A stretch of DNA of 64,000 nt. It comes from Echinometra lucunter (Eukaryota > Echinodermata > Echinoidea > Camarodonta > Echinometridae). The stretch covers positions 25,915,808-25,979,807 of the forward strand of contig CM057154.1 of assembly GCA_029962745.1 (NCBI GenBank), written 5' to 3'. Below the pieces are notes generated by a model that had not been told where the DNA came from, did no database searches, and saw nothing but the letters and a program-made list of their open reading frames with translations. Position 1 is the stretch's first letter, and the number at the start of each line of letters is the position of its first letter. The position numbers and the translations under genes are program-made. Below, one piece after another: positions 48,101 to 59,924 of this stretch.

Positions 48101-49340
48101 CCCATCATATAAATGAACATAATATAGCCATAAATCAGCCTTAGAACAGGTTTGGGTAATGTTAACATGATCTGAATGCACCGCATGAACAAATTTCTTT
48201 AATAGTCATGATAGTGCATTAACAGACAGCGGAATCTGTCATGCTGCATTAAATCGAACAATGAACCAAAGGACCAATAACGCAGTCACCCAATGACCAT
48301 ACACTTTAATAATTTGTGCACTTCTAACAAACTTGGAATAAGGAAAGCAACGCTGAGTCAATGCCATAAAGCCGATTCTTTAAGATACAATCTATAATAA
48401 TGTTGCTCTTAAAGTTCTCAGTTAAGTTTGGCCAAGTTTATGCCTTTAATAATTTCCAAACTAATAAAATGATATTGTGAACGGTAACTGACTTGCCGCC
48501 TTTCAAAAAGACTACTTGAATGCCACTTTGGATGAAAAGGATATCAAACTGGTATCAATGAATTTATTACACAGTCCCCAAACAAAATACCTACACACTC
48601 TAAGAAAAGGCTGCATAAAAATCGTTGGGTTGGTTACCATAATGAACCGACCAATTGTGGGTTTAAACAAATTTGTATGCATGCATAATGGGATTTTTTA
48701 CCAACATAGTCGGTTCATACAGTAACTGAGCAGAACTTTTTTTTCAGAAAGCAAAAGATATACAAGCACCGACGCATGGAACAAATGATTCATGACCATT
48801 TTTAGATTAGTTAGATCAGTAGCACATCTTGGATTGCAAAATGGCTGAGTTTTGCTAACCTTTTGCACCTATGACTAACTTGTCAAATAAAACGATACCT
48901 TTTACTTATATTAATCATGTTAATGCAAGTTTTAGCGAATAATGTGATGGCAAAGTGGCAGTCATATGACATACCCGATTTGCAATTAAGTCTACCCAAT
49001 ACCCTTTGTAAGTGTTTGTAGTTTTTTGTATTATGGAATACCCTGACTCCTGAAACAGAGAATGTGCCATTATGAGAAAAGCGACCATTTTTCTATGTCA
49101 TCTTTAATTTTCTGTTATTTTCTTGTTTGCTTACTACAAATATGCATTCTAATTGGTATGGAGGAATTATCTTGACCTTAAAGGTATATAGGATCCCATT
49201 CATGCCATTTGCGAGTATTTAGACACCTAAGGAATCTTACGAGGGTCGAACAGCTAATATACAATACTGATCATATGTATGAAATATCATAATCATAGGC
49301 TTTGCAGGGACCCTCGGCTTTGCATCCCTGATCCCTGGTC
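45106..49340. repeat. Inverted copy of 35087-39297 (blocks B and A)
   Basis: Mirror of contig 3: minisatellite 45110-45260, (ATT)n complement near 45470, C tract 45579-45594, SINE fragment 46016-46180, B variant to 47880, block A to 49340. Differences are scattered single bases and short indels. No gene beyond those mentioned for the mirror. Confidence 0.65.
46016..46180 (+). mobile_element. Truncated tRNA-derived SINE (mirror copy)
   Basis: gcgaaagtcgggagttcgat (B-box half) then cccttgagcaaggcatttta and the body; corresponds to 38244-38392. Confidence 0.7.
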
Positions 49341-49682
49341 TACAGAAGCTTAAACGTGCGACCGAGAAGACGAGATAATTTAGGCCAAGAAGACGAGAAG
49401 ACGAGTTAAAAGACCTGGGGAGCGTTTCATGAAGAGTTTTGTCAATGATTTTCACCGAAAACTGTTATAAGCTACTGAAAATCCTCGCATCTGATTGCCT
49501 GAGAGCAAATTAGTCGGTGAAAATCACTCTTCATGACTCGCTCCCCAGATGATAAGTTCTCGGAACTCGACAAATCGACTTGTTTAGCATGTTAAGGACA
49601 AGGAGACGAGACGACGAGTTCTTGGAACTCGGCAAGTTGACTTGTTTAGGACAAGGATACGAGATGAAAAGTTCTTGGAACG
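49341..49682. mobile_element. Truncated foldback element FB4' with MITE-2
   Basis: Left terminus TACAGAAGCTTAAACGTGCG, units aacttggcaagttgac-like, interrupted by MITE-2 at 49416-49546 between aaaagacc and agatgataagtt. Mirror of 34765-35086. Confidence 0.65.
49416..49546. mobile_element. MITE-2, copy in FB4'
   Basis: Termini TGGGGAGCGTTTCATGAAG and gactcgctcccca; interior matches 19566-19704. Confidence 0.75.
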
Positions 49683-50430
49683 GGCCATCAGGCCACTCTT
49701 TATGGGCACAAAAGAGCAGAAAATTTGTCCGTCATGGGTCATTCCTTGCTCTGGGGCACTCTAACATTTTATCTAAAATTGGTTTCAAGTGGTACCTCGT
49801 TCTTATGACGACGCTCCCTTTTAGGGGCCCCTTAGGGGGCTCTAAGCAGCAGAAAATGTTGTATGTCATGGCAGGTCATTCTGTATTCAGTGAAATATGC
49901 CGCAAAATCTGCAGTGGGTTTTATGGTACCTCGTTCGCATGATCAAACCCATTTTGGGGCTCCTTTTAAAAGGCTCCAGGGGCCACATGCAGCAGATGTG
50001 CAATGGCAAACGCCCAGTTAGGTATATTATGCGGGATTCCTACCCAGGTATTCCAATACTCAGATGTTGGTACCTCGTTCACATAATCAAAAGTCAGCTG
50101 CCGACCTATATAGGTCTAGTTTTAACATGAGTTTGCTATGATAATATTCAGGCTGTGAAACGCATCATGATCCCTGTTTTGAACAAAATATGAGGTCTTG
50201 CAGAGCCAGTTATGACTCCCACTTAAATAATTCTAAAAACAGAAGAAACAAAAAACAAAACAAAAAAAAAACTCTTAGGAAGTTCCGGAAACATCGATAC
50301 ACTACTAATTAGGTTTCATTAATGTGGGTACATCATATCTTGCCTAAAACATCTTCTTTTCTTCTACAGAAATATTATCATGATATCGTTGTTTACAAAA
50401 TTTAGTGAAGTGATCGGTCGAAACGTATTA
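49683..50430. repeat. cgttcgcatgatcaaaccc repeat segment
   Basis: Mirror of 34400-34764 plus about 400 bp (50030-50430) that matches 18350-18770 inverted and is deleted from contig 3. Non-coding. Confidence 0.55.
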
Positions 50431-52219
50431 TAAGATACTTTCCTTCATTTCACGTTGTATGTAAATTCTGTCTCGATAATTCAACTTACAATCTAAGAAG
50501 AAATGGCCCAATACATTTAGCTTTCTAACCCTGCATTAACATAGCAGAGGAAATTGTTAGGGGATAATGCAAGAGAGGAAGCCCATCAGAAAGATAAATA
50601 TTTCTGATTGTTTTTCCTGAACATAGAAAGAGAGGAGCAGTTTATTCAATATATGTATGCATTTTTTAAAGGGGAACATTCCATTTCTTTCACATCACCC
50701 GAAACGGTGAAGAATTCTTTTTATAGGTGATCTGCATAACACTCAGAATAATAAAATGCACTGCTTGAATGTGTGAGGTCAAGACCCAGTCGCACCAGCC
50801 AAACCGAAATCAGACTGACGACAGACGTCACAATATTATTCCATTAGCAATGAATCGTTTGGTTTGGGATCTGCCTGAGGTCGTTTTGGCGGTGTGATGA
50901 AGGTATACAGTGACATTCATATTTGATGCAGCCTAAGCTGCAGTTTTCCAACCCACTCGTTATCCATGTTTGTTAAGAACATGAACTTCGTACCGAACCG
51001 AACAATCAGGGGCGTCGCTAGAAGGGTGTTGGTGGGGGTGTGACACCCCCCCCCCCATTCAAAATCCTTGTCGGCAAATTTGCGATCGCTATCGGCAAAA
51101 AAGAAAAGAAAAGAGAGTGAGAGAAAGGAGAGGGAAGAGGAAGGAGGAAAAGAGAGAGAGAGGGAAAAAGAGGAGTAAGGTGCCCAAATAGAGTTATCAA
51201 GTTATATTCGGTTTATTTGCTTGTGCATTTTGACGACGAAATAATACTGATACCGCGAAAGAGAGTGTATATATTTTTCCTTGCTTGCTGCGCTTGCTCA
51301 TATTATATTTTGATACAGGATATTTTCGGAAAGCAAACACATTCGGCTAGTGAGATGGACTCTATAATATAATCTAGATATCTTTAGGCCCACCATGTAT
51401 TTTGATGCAGAAGTATTACTTCTATCATAAAAAGAGTATTTATATTTTACCTAGCTCCCTGCGCTCGCTTGTATCATATTCAGATACAGGATGTGTTCGT
51501 AAAGCAAACATATTCTGCAGGTGAGATCTACACAAATATATGATTTAGATATCTTTAGGCTAATCATGTATTTTGATGAAGAATTATCACTCCTACCATA
51601 AAAGGAGTATGTATATTTTTCCTCGCTCGTTGCACTTGCCCGTGTAATATTTAGATATAGGATGGTCTTAAAAGAAAATAAATTACGTAGGAGATCTGAC
51701 CGAATATATAAAAATAGGTACTTAGAGGCCCATCGTGCATTTTGTACTTCTACCGTGAAAAGGATTATGTATTTGAACATGCCTCGATTGGCTTTATACG
51801 GTTTGATTTATCGACGTTGGTCGTCGGCAATCGATGGCATTATTTTTCGGCAATCTGGCCTCTACACCCCCCCCCCCCCCCATTCAAAAAAGTCTAGCGA
51901 CGCCCCTGCGAACAATCATGGCATATCCATATTTGAAAAGGACATGAACTTTGTATACCGAGCCGAACAATCATGGCACATCCATGTTTGTAAAGAACAT
52001 GAACTTTGTATACCGAAGCGAACAATCATGGCAACTCGACCAATTTAGACTTGCATGAAATGCTTTCAATTGTAAAGACGCACAATGAGACATGTTACAT
52101 TCCACTCTGAATACTTTTGCCATGTCTGAATAACTGATTCCACGAGTTAGTAGATTGTTTGAATCAATAGAGCGATCAGTCTGGTACTGTGTATATTGCC
52201 AGTTTAGTTAAATACGGTA

Positions 52220-52262
<43 letters not shown>

Positions 52263-52510
52263 CCATGTGCTTTCAGCCTAGAGTAGCTGTTCTTCTGCAT
52301 GTCATCTGCTTCAGCATCTGGAACGCTTCACAAAGCAAAGGACACATAGTTATAATATGATCCCCCCCCCCCCCCCCCCCCCATTGCAACAAAGGGTTTT
52401 TTCAAACGATTTCCATTAAAGCTTGGAGTCAGGAATAAAATACTCAACATCTAAGAAAATCGATCTCTAGGAAAGTAGTTATTTTCAAGATTGCGTCGGA
52501 AACTTATATA
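50431..52510. repeat. Block B, inverted, with hAT-like insertion
   Basis: Mirror of 32330-34400, including minisatellite, hAT element, (TAA)n at 52223-52259 and a C tract at 52362-52382. No gene. Confidence 0.6.
51007..51908. mobile_element. Non-autonomous hAT-like element (902 bp, inverted)
   Basis: Ends CAGGGGCGTCGCTAG and ctagcgacgcccctg, flanked by CGAACAAT at 50999-51006 and 51909-51916, the complement of ATTGTTCG. Same insertion as 32912-33822, seen in the mirror arm. Confidence 0.85.
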
Positions 52511-52904
52511 TATATATCATCTTTATCAACTGATTGATCAAAATTGACAAATAAAATGCCCAAACAATCGATCAGTCAGTCAACCTGTCAGGCAGTCGGG
52601 CAACTCTGTGGTAAAGAGCAATTTCTTTGAAAGGGAGTACTTATTTCGACCGCTGGTTTAATTGTCCTTCTTCTTTCATTTTGGCGCAAGTCATTTTTCA
52701 CACCCTGAAGAATAACAGTCAGAGTTCGGCTAAGCGCGAAGTTGTTTTGTGAGTGACACTTGATAGAGGAGCTCCCTGTTCATCTATCAACATGAAAAAC
52801 TATTCGAAATATTGTGAAATACAAGTTTTTATAACTGCTACAAAAGTGTGACGTTTCTATTGATACACACTTTACAGGGAGAGAATATGGAATGAGTTGA
52901 AACT

Positions 52905-53480
52905 AAGAAATACATAGGAACTTAATCGATTGTTCCACTTCCTCTGTAGATAACATGTCACAAACTCTTTCCCGATCTCTGACCTCTATAAGTTCTTTTA
53001 GTACATTCACATCTAATTCTCTGCTAACCGGGACATCACGATTCTTGATATTTTCACTTAGGAAATATTGCACCTCATTTAAAAAGTATAGGGTTTCTTT
53101 GGGTCGCTTTTTAAACCATTCTAATTAACCCAGTACCAGTTTTCACAATTCTATTATTAAAACTTTGAAATCTATACCTTAGAAGCATTCTAAAGAGGTT
53201 AGCAATCAGTCAATAAAGCTCCAAAATCACAATGAGTCATATCATTAATTCTCCAAATTTTCCTCAGAGCTTTCCTCCAACAGGTGCAAATGTTCATCAC
53301 TGCTTTACTTCTTAATTGCCACAAACATGCCCCATAGAAACTGCAACAAGTACTGCTTGAATAACAAACACTGCACTGATGATTTCATATGACCAAGGTC
53401 TGATCTGAGGATATTGAAACTTTTCCAGAACTGAGCAGTGGCTGCAGAAACCAGCTTATTTTTATTAGTAGTTGAGATAT
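52905..53480 (-). pseudogene. LINE ORF2 C-terminal fragment (mirror copy)
   Basis: Minus-strand mirror of 31390-31939. The last open part reads LNEVQYFLSENIKN to IKFLCIS and stop; the upstream cysteine/tryptophan region is interrupted. Not a host gene. Confidence 0.6.
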
Positions 53481-53499
53481 GGTAACTTAAGTAACCGCT

Positions 53500-55101
53500 T
53501 ATAGGTGTCTATAGCTTAGTTTTAGGTATCCAATAACACACTAAAATATACAGAGATTTTTTTTTAAATTCAAGATAAAAAAAAAAGATCACTGACCAAC
53601 AGGTCGATACGGATTCATCCTGCAGTTATGAGTTTGTTCTATGTTATGTTTGTTTGACGATCTGAAAATCAGTGAGAACTAATCAATATGTGTTTTAGTG
53701 ACTGTACAAACCTGGAACATGATAACTCAATCAAGATAACTTTCAAAATGACTGCCAAAGGAAACATCTGTTTTAGTGGTGTGGATTTCAACTTGTATTA
53801 TTACGATGTTTGGTAGCAGAAGATTTGTGTGCAGTCCACCATGTTTACCATTTTAATAATCTGTAGTCCCGTCATATAAATGAACATAATCTAGCCATAA
53901 ATCATCTGTAGAACAGGGAGGTGGAAGAGAGTTTAGGTAATGTTAATAGGTGCTACACATGATATGAATGCACCGCATGAACAAATTTCTTAGTCATGAT
54001 AGTGCATTAACAGACACGCTGCAATAAATCGAACAATGAACCAAAGGACCAATAACGCAGTGGCCAAATGACCATACACTTTCATAATTTGTGCACTTCT
54101 AACAAACTTGGAACAAGGAAAGCAACGCTGAATCAATGCTATAAAGCCGATTCTTAAGGATACAATCTAGAATAATGGGACTGTTAAAGTTCTCAGTTAA
54201 GTTTGCCAAGCATAAACCTTTAATTCCCAATCTAATAAAATGATATTGTGAACGGTAATTGACTTGTCGTCATAAGACTACTTGAAAATGCCACCTTGGA
54301 TGAAATGAATATGAAACTGGTGTCATCGACTTTATTACCCAACCCCCAGACAAATACCCACACTCTCTAACAAAAGGTTGCCTAAAAATCATTGGGTTGG
54401 TTACCATAATGAAATGATGAACAGACCAACTGTGGGTTAAAACAAATTTATTTGTATGCATAGTGGGATTTTTTTTTAACCAACATAGTCGGTTTATATA
54501 GTAAATGACCAGAAGATTTTTGTCCAAATTTTTCAGCAAGCAAAAGATATACAAAGACCGACTCGTGGAACAAATAATTCATGACCGTTTTTAGATTACT
54601 TAGATCAGTAGCAAATATCAGATTGCAAAATGGCTGAGTTTCGATCACCATTTTCATCTCTGACTAACTTGTCAAATAAAACGTCATCTTTCACTAATAT
54701 TAATGCAAATTGTGATGGCAAAGTGGCAGTCATATTGCATACTCAATTTGCAATTAAATCTACCCAATACCTTTTGTAAGTGTATGGAGTTTTGTGTATT
54801 ATGGAATTCCCTCAGTCCTAAAAATAGAGAATGTGCTATTATGCGAAAAGCGGTCATTTATCCATGCCATCTTTGATTTTACCGTTATTTTCTTGTTTGC
54901 TTACTACCAATATGCATTCTAAGTGGTATAGATGAATTATCTTGACCTTAAAGGTATAGAGGATCCCATTTGCGAGTATTTGGACACCTAATGAAACTTA
55001 CAAGGGTTGAACAGCTAGTATACAATACTGATCATATGTATGAAATATCATAGTTATAGGCTTTGCAGGGAACTTGTGCATTGCATCCCCGATTCTTGGT
55101 C
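53500..55101. repeat. Block A, contig 4
   Basis: Same orientation as 1-1765 and mirror of 30125-31330. No gene. Confidence 0.6.
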
Positions 55102-55578
55102 TACAGAAGCTTAAAAGTGCAACCGAGAAGACGAGATAATTTTGGCCAAGAAGACGAGAAGGCGAGTTAAAAGACCAGATGACAAGTTCTTGGAACTCGA
55201 CAAATCGAATTGTTTAGCATGTTTAGGACAAGAAGACGAGACAACGAGTTCTTGGAACTCGGCAAGTTGCTTGTTTCGGACAAGGATACGAGATGACAAG
55301 TTCTTGGAACTTAGCAATTCGACTTCTTTGGGAGGAAAGACAAGATGACAAGTTAAAAGACGAGATGACGAGTGATTGGAACTTAATGAGTTCCAGAATC
55401 TCTTCATCTCATCTTCTTGTCCCCAAAAAGTCAACTATTTTTAAGTTCCAATCACTCGTCATCTCGTTTTTTTTTTCGTCCAGTTAGTAGTTACAAGTTA
55501 ACCTTGTCGAGTTAAACAACTCGTCATCTTGTCTTCTCCTTCCAAACAAGCCGACTTGCCGATTTCCAATAACTCGTG

Positions 55579-56636
55579 CAGAGGCGTCGATCCATTTTTC
55601 GGACGGGGGGGGGGGGGGGGGGCAAGACGACCTAGCGGAGATGAACCCACGGCTACTGATCGTATATATATATATAGTAAAATGTTCAAAGGGCCCAAAA
55701 GGTCCGACGAGATGCAGGGTTAAAATATCAGAAAAAAATATAAAGAAGATTCACAACGATATATGGAATACACATGGTAACCTGGTTTGTACTTCACAAG
55801 CGCTTTCGATTTAATTCTCTTCAGGTGAAGTGGTTGTTTTTACAATTTGACATGATTTATGTACAGGTACAAGATAAAGTATGGTTATGTACTTGCAAGG
55901 AGATACTGTTAGATTACAATAAAGACTAGGATTATCCGATTTCTATTCATTAGCATTCTATTTAAATCCAAGATTAAGTGTCACTTGTGCAGGTAGTTTG
56001 CTTTTATTCTAAGTGACTAATCCGTTATGTTTCACAAATTCTCATTGGTTATAATACAAAGGTTCTTCTTAAAGAATGTGCTAAGTCTGTGGGAACGTCA
56101 ATGAAATAAAGACAACTCACTTAGATCATGATAAAAAAATTAAATAAATAGATAGATAAAGGGAGAAAGGAACAAAGCGGGTGTTTCCTATCTTCTGGAC
56201 AGAGGTACATGATGTCATGAATGGGGGGGGGGGAGAAAAGATATTGGAGTATGATGTTATTATGGTAATGGAAACAACTGGAAATATCTTGTTAGGAGTA
56301 GTAAACAAAAGTGGATGATATGTTTAGAGGGAGAGAGAGGGAGAGAAAAAAAAAAGGAGAGAACGGATGAAGATGGGGGGGGGGAGTGGGAGAGAGAGAC
56401 AAAGAGAGAGAGGGTATGTTTATGTGTTTTTTCAATTAAACGTTTGTCTTACAAGAGAAAAGTTCGATTTATAAACAGAAAATTATGTATATATATACAT
56501 GACGAAGTAGGTAATTAACATGATTAATTCATAATGCGATTTCATACTAAATTTCATCAAAATAAGGGGATGCACAATATGGTTAATAAAGACCTTACAC
56601 AAAATGTGATATTTGTAAACGGTGTTCCCGTTCTGA
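55579..56636. other. Left non-coding part of the carrier
   Basis: G tract 55604-55622, (TA)n 55661-55676, G tract 56223-56231, GA-rich tract 56327-56414. On the minus strand, 55804-55824 reads CTGAAGA ... GAAA, a hammerhead-like core. May include the 3' untranslated part of the Penelope-like element. No gene. Confidence 0.5.
55804..55824 (-). other. Hammerhead-core-like motif
   Basis: Minus strand CTGAAGA (55818-55824 complement), 10 bases, then GAAA (55804-55807 complement), as in the conserved core of hammerhead ribozymes known from terminal repeats of Penelope-like elements. The 10 bases between (gaattaaatc) form only a weak two-pair stem, and I could not fold a convincing stem III, so this is weak. 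Confidence 0.2.
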
Positions 56637-56749
56637 CTACAGTGCATTCAGAGAAGGAGTAAATCTTGAGATAAAGTATTTCTCTTTCAGGCCCCTCTTA
56701 ATCTTATTGTCCTCGTTCATTAAAAAAAACGCGACAATGTTAAAGTTTG

Positions 56750-59700
56750 GTTCTTGAGTTTGTACAATTTGTTTGTTCAAAGAGTTGCCAAATTTTGAGG
56801 ACTCTTTAGATGTTATAAATGAAAATCCTCCGTTTCAAGTTAAATATAATGATACGAATGCAATTTTTAAACATGTCAAATCATTGGGTAGACTTAGCAT
56901 TGGTCATCTGAATATATCATCTCTTTGTAAAAACTTTGAAGAAATACGATGCATTTTAAGTGAAAGTAAAATTCAGATATTTGCATTGACTGAAACGAGG
57001 TTAGATTCTACTTTATCGGATAATGAAATAAGTATAGATGGTTACAATATTGTTCGGCTTGATCGAAATAGAAATGGTGGGGGTATTGCAATTTATGTTC
57101 AAGAAAATATCCACTATGTAATTCGACATGACTTCATGAATGATAATTTGGAAGTTATATCCCTTGAAATTGACATTCCAAATCAGAAACCTTTTATTGC
57201 AATTTACTGGTATAGACCTCCGAATTCGCCAACTGTTGTTTTCGATGACATGGAAGACGTTATTCAGCGTGTTGAAGCTAAATCATATGAATATGTTTTA
57301 TTTGGTGATTTCAACTGTGATCTACTGAAAACGCCACTTTCGAATCATACAAGTCGCTTGTTACACATTGCCAATGATTATGATTTAAAACAGTCTGTGG
57401 AAAAACCCACTCGAGTTACGTCAACAACTACAACATTAATTGATGTTTTCTATTCATCAAACCATAGTAAGATCATTTATTGTGATGTTGTTCCGATATG
57501 TCTCAGTGATCACTATATGGTTTTATCTGTGTATGGAAAATGTCGCTCTCCTCCAGTAAATCATAAGTTTATTTACAGTCGAAATCTGAAGCAAATTGAT
57601 ATGAATGATTTTAAAAATGATTTGAGTCAAATAAACTGGAATGATGTTCTTGTAGAAAATGATGTTGATACTGCATATGAGGCATTTGAAATTAATCTGA
57701 ACCGCATTCTTGACAAACACGCACCACTGAGAAAGAAACGAGTTCGAAATAGAGAAACGCCATGGATGAATGCAGATATATTAAAGAAAATGCGTGAAAG
57801 AGATAAAATGAAAAGTAGAGCAAAGGAAACAAAGAACGAAGATCATTGGAGCATGTACAGGAAGCTTCGTAATCAAGTGACATCGGTGATCAGAAAGGCA
57901 AAACGCAGTTACATCCGTAAAGCTATTATCAAGAATCATGGAAATTCATCAGCGTTGTGGAAATCACTTAGATATCTTTTGCCGAGTAAAAAGACGAGGA
58001 AAGCTATCAACAAGCTCGTTGATTTTGAAAGTGAGATCACTGGATATAAAAACATTGCTACTTGTTTAAACACATTTTTTTCTACTGTAGCAATGCGGAA
58101 AAGGGGAAACTCTCAGTTTGGAAATGATATGGAACAATTTATGAAACAAGCTTCATGTGTCTTTCATTTTGATACAATATCAGAAGTTGATTTAAGGAAA
58201 TGCATTATGTCTATCTCTTCAAATAAGGCTACAGGATTTGATCAAATTCCAGCATGCATCATTAAAGACTCTGTTAATTATATTTTATTGCCATTGTTGC
58301 ATGTAATTAATTTATCTTTAACCCAGGGTAAATTTCCACACCAATGGAAAATAGCCCGAGTTACGCCTTTGTTTAAAGGGGGTAATGCAAATGATCCTTC
58401 AAATTATCGACCTATTTCGGTACTACCTGTTCTTTCAAAGGTTATAGAGAAACTTGTTTTTAAACAGGTGTATAGCTATTTGGTGAATAATAAATTGTTA
58501 ACTGAATGTCAACATGGTTTTCGACCCAAACATTCAACTTCCACTGCTTTAATTAATGTTATTCAAGACTTACAAAATTCTGTTGATAAAGGACTCATAG
58601 TTGGGATAATTACTTTAGACCTTGCAAAAGCTTTTGATCTTATGCCCCAGGAAATTTTACTGAAGAAATTACCTTATATGGGCTTTGATGATATGGCAGT
58701 CAGTTGGTTCAAAAATTATTTTTTCATGAGAAAACAGTTAACTACTGTAAATGGTAATATATCTCCACTATCACTGATTCATAGTGGAGTCCCGCAAGGG
58801 AGCATACTCGGCCCTTTGTTATTTATAATGATGATGAATGATTTACCTAATGTTGTTAAGAAAAGTAAAGTGTCATTATATGCAGACGATACATGTCTCT
58901 ACTTTGCTGCTAAAGATCCTATGGAATTACAAACAACTTTAAATCATGAATTATCTCTGTTGAATGAGTGGTTTTTCCATAATCATCTTCTTTTGAATGT
59001 CAACAAATCTAAATATATCCTTATTGGTACAAAGTCAGCACTACGTAAATGTACTAATATCAGTATTAATATTAATGGTATTATGCTTGAAAGGGTGAAA
59101 ACTTGCAAATATCTTGGGGTACAAATTGATGAAAACCTTAATTGGAAATCTCAAATCAATCAAGTCAGGTTTAAGGCTAATGGAAATTTTCAATTGCTGA
59201 AACGTGTAAGAAAGTTTATAGACTATGATACTGCCCTATTGGTTTATAAGACAATTATTCAACCACATTTCGATTACTGTTCAATAATTTGGATGAATGG
59301 AAATTCCACTGATTTGCAAAGACTTCAAATATTGCAAAATAGAGCTCTTCGTGTTGTACTTGGAGTGGATGCTCGGTATAATAGAGAAGCATTATACAAT
59401 ACAGTTGGTGTTGACCGGCTAGAAGAAAGGTGGAGAAAATCTGCTATTATTATAATTTTCAAAGCAATAAATCAGTTATTACCTGACTCTTTACATTTTC
59501 GTATAACACTAAGGGACACTATGTATCGATTAAGAAATAGAGAAAGATTTATCCAGTTGCCAAAACCTCGTACAAATTTTTTGAAACGGAGCCCATTGTA
59601 TTGTGCCTCAAATTACTTCAACTCATTGCCTCAAGAAATCAGAGCAATTGCCAATTTAAATGCCTTTTCTCAAATGCTTTAGTTGTTTTGTCAAATGATT

Positions 59701-59924
59701 CATCTTTCTCTTTTCTTTTCCTTTATTTTTGTGTTGTTCCCCCTCCCTCAATTTATGTTGTTTGTTTTCTACAATCATATGTTAATATGTTTATATGTTT
59801 GATGTTTTTAAACTTGTATTTTATTCTAAATCACGGCCTTGCTGAAAAGCAGTCTTTTTGGCTGAATTGCAGGCTTTTATGTTTTATCCGTGAATAAATA
59901 AATCAAACTCAAACTCAAACTCAA
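56750..59924 (+). mobile_element. LINE, CR1-like group, 5'-truncated, inserted in the Penelope-like element
   Basis: Spans the ORF below plus a 3' region of about 240 bp that ends in aataaataaatcaaactcaa and further ACTCAA repeats (to about 59924). It splits the GIY-YIG coding region of the minus-strand Penelope-like element. The left boundary is between 56743 and 56772. Target duplication not resolved. Confidence 0.8.
56758..59682 (+). CDS. LINE ORF2: apurinic-type endonuclease and reverse transcriptase
   Basis: Open for about 970 codons with no stop. No ATG near the start (first in-frame codon after the stop at 56755 is at 56758; the first internal Met comes at about residue 121), so the 5' part of ORF2 is missing. 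Numbering from 56773: endonuclease residues 44-250 with GHLN (Asn47), LTET (Glu74), IAIYWYRPPN, FGDFN (Asp179, Asn181) and SDH (246-247), all catalytic positions present. RT about 525-780 with FKGGNANDPSNYRPISVLP, TLDLAKAFD (Asp616), SGVPQGSILGP and YADD (703-706). C-terminal region to 969 with HFDYCSIIWMNG and LQRLQILQNRALR. The protein nicks target DNA and primes reverse transcription from it. Domain order fits the CR1/L2/Rex1-like LINEs; the exact clade is not determined. Intact motifs suggest a recent insertion. Confidence 0.9.
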   Translation, partial: VCTICLFKELPNFEDSLDVINENPPFQVKYNDTNAIFKHVKSLGRLSIGHLNISSLCKNFEEIRCILSESKIQIFALTETRLDSTLSDNEISIDGYNIVRLDRNRNGGGIAIYVQENIHYVIRHDFMNDNLEVISLEIDIPNQKPFIAIYWYRPPNSPTVVFDDMEDVIQRVEAKSYEYVLFGDFNCDLLKTPLSNHTSRLLHIANDYDLKQSVEKPTRVTSTTTTLIDVFYSSNHSKIIYCDVVPICLSDHYMVLSVYGKCRSPPVNHKFIYSRNLKQIDMNDFKNDLSQINWNDVLVENDVDTAYEAFEINLNRILDKHAPLRKKRVRNRETPWMNADILKKMRERDKMKSRAKETKNEDHWSMYRKLRNQVTSVIRKAKRSYIRKAIIKNHGNSSALWKSLRYLLPSKKTRKAINKLVDFESEITGYKNIATCLNTFFSTVAMRKRGNSQFGNDMEQFMKQASCVFHFDTISEVDLRKCIMSISSNKATGFDQIPACIIKDSVNYILLPLLHVINLSLTQGKFPHQWKIARVTPLFKGGNANDPSNYRPISVLPVLSKVIEKLVFKQVYSYLVNNKLLTECQHGFRPKHSTSTALINVIQDLQNSVDKGLIVGIITLDLAKAFDLMPQEILLKKLPYMGFDDMAVSWFKNYFFMRKQLTTVNGNISPLSLIHSGVPQGSILGPLLFIMMMNDLPNVVKKSKVSLYADDTCLYFAAKDPMELQTTLNHELSLLNEWFFHNHLLLNVNKSKYILIGTKSALRKCTNISININGIMLERVKTCKYLGVQIDENLNWKSQINQVRFKANGNFQLLKRVRKFIDYDTALLVYKTIIQPHFDYCSIIWMNGNSTDLQRLQILQNRALRVVLGVDARYNREALYNTVGVDRLEERWRKSAIIIIFKAINQLLPDSLHFRITLRDTMYRLRNRERFIQLPKPRTNFLKRSPLYCASNYFNSLPQEIRAIANLNAFSQML

